Position numbers and translations under genes: made by a program
Shown here: in pieces, positions 12,952-13,511 of the stretch
Layout: the number at the start of each line of letters is the position of its first letter
Position numbering within the stretch: the stretch's first letter is position 1
Origin: an uncultured Burkholderiales bacterium
Lineage (GTDB): Bacteria; Pseudomonadota; Gammaproteobacteria; Burkholderiales; Burkholderiaceae_C
Reading direction: 5' to 3'
Length of the DNA: 13,511 nucleotides
Assembly: GCA_903953985.1 (NCBI GenBank)
Contig: CAJBLW010000502.1
Span: 1-13,511 of the forward strand
The notes under the pieces: generated by a model
The model's input: the letters and a program-made list of their open reading frames with translations, nothing else
Databases searched by the model: none
What the model was told of the DNA's origin: nothing

Positions 12952-13321
12952 CACGCTGTACCGGGTCGAGCTGACCGCCAGCTTCTTGGAGCGCCTTGAA
13001 TCCATTGAGGCGTTTTTGGTGGAAGCGGATGCGGGCTTTGCGTTCGATGACTTGCTGGCCGAAATTCGCGCCACGGTCATCCCGAACCTTCGGCGCTTTC
13101 CGCGCATGGGGCGGCGCTACTTGGCCAACCCACCGCAATCCGCCGAGGCGCTGGCGCTGCTGGCGGCCATGCCAGCGGGTGCGCCGGATGCACTGCGCGA
13201 ATACTTGCACGGCGACTATCTTGTGCTCTACGTGGCCATGGAATCCCAAGAAACGGTGATTCTGCTGACGATTCGGCACCACCGCCAACTTTCGTTTGAT
13301 TTCGCGCGGCTGTGGCCTTGA
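12944..13321 (+). CDS. RelE/ParE superfamily toxin (125 aa)
   Basis: The toxin partner of the Phd/YefM gene begins LYRVELTASFLERLESIEAFL, continues with IRATVIPNLRRFPRMGRRYL (about 42-61) and ends with REYLHGDYLVLYVAMESQETVILLTIRHHRQLSFDF, matching the strand-turn-strand end of RelE/ParE toxins. The frame is open further upstream, but the GTG at 12944, overlapping the antitoxin stop by eight bases, gives the proper N-terminus; there is no Shine-Dalgarno, so it relies on coupling. The length of 125 aa is above the usual 90-105 because of an Ala/Pro-rich insert of about 24 residues (about 62-85). ParE (gyrase) and RelE (ribosome) activities cannot be told apart here. The frame is intact. Confidence 0.83.
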   Translation: MADTLYRVELTASFLERLESIEAFLVEADAGFAFDDLLAEIRATVIPNLRRFPRMGRRYLANPPQSAEALALLAAMPAGAPDALREYLHGDYLVLYVAMESQETVILLTIRHHRQLSFDFARLWP

Positions 13322-13371
13322 GCACCACCCGTAACACCCCGATTCACCCCAAACAACGACAAGGTTTCAGC

Positions 13372-13511
13372 ATGACGAGCATCCCCGACAAGTTCGACGC
13401 CGACAGCAAAATCAAGCTGTTCGAATCGCAGCACATTCGCAGCGAATGGGATGCCGAGGCAGAAAAATGGTGGTTTTCGGTGCTGGATGTGGTGGCCGTG
13501 TTGACCGACCA
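13372..13511 (+). CDS. BRO-N domain protein, partial (5' end only)
   Basis: A frame of 46 codons from the ATG at 13372 runs into the right edge. KIKLFESQHIRSEWDAEAEK followed by WWFSVLDVVAVLTD resembles the start of bacterial BRO family N-terminal (Bro-N) domains, where a KIRxxWDxExxKWYFSVxDVxxVLT pattern is usual. Such proteins occur in prophages as antirepressors and also as stand-alone chromosomal genes of unknown function. AAGG (13361-13364) serves as a weak ribosome binding site. It follows the ParE-like gene by 50 bases on the same strand. What lies after the Bro-N domain cannot be seen. Confidence 0.75.
   Translation, partial: MTSIPDKFDADSKIKLFESQHIRSEWDAEAEKWWFSVLDVVAVLTD

Overview
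The window looks like a piece of a Burkholderiales chromosome, most likely Comamonadaceae (Limnohabitans/Rhodoferax/Hydrogenophaga-like). This is inferred from protein character, visibly high G+C, the divergent thiD/rubredoxin pair, and several -10 boxes sitting only 6-8 bases before the start codon. No rRNA, tRNA, CRISPR array, insertion sequence or integrase gene was seen.

Bases 1-6921 are housekeeping genes. A partial ThiD (thiamine pyrimidine kinase, minus strand) diverges from a one-domain rubredoxin. The rubredoxin stop codon directly abuts the stop of a convergent class I photolyase gene (phrB). A tight plus-strand operon then runs yqgE-ruvX-pyrR-pyrB-pyrC'-plsC, with ATGA overlaps or gaps of at most 53 bases. 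The pyrC' product keeps the dihydroorotase fold signatures but has lost nearly all metal ligands. It is best read as the structural, non-catalytic partner of aspartate carbamoyltransferase known from Pseudomonas, so an active dihydroorotase should be encoded elsewhere.

Bases 7010-10789 hold a ferric-iron-type ABC transporter split into two divergent genes: an ATPase with a TOBE-like region and an unusual four-cysteine tail (minus), and a fused two-domain permease (plus). They share a 34-bp mirror-image promoter. No periplasmic binding protein gene lies beside them. A strong intrinsic terminator follows the permease. A pyridoxamine-phosphate-oxidase-like flavoprotein gene (minus) with a good sigma70-type promoter comes next.

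Bases 10952-13511 form an accessory stretch of small genes: (a) a minus-strand trio of a minimal nucleotidyltransferase, a DUF4160 protein and a DUF2442 protein; (b) a HigB/HigA-type pair whose toxin lacks its C-terminal half; (c) a Phd/YefM antitoxin with a ParE/RelE-like toxin, preceded by a perfect 14-bp palindrome; (d) the 5' end of a BRO-N domain gene cut by the window edge. This is a cluster of toxin-antitoxin or defence-type modules. The nucleotidyltransferase-DUF4160-DUF2442 trio is the best candidate for an under-described system.
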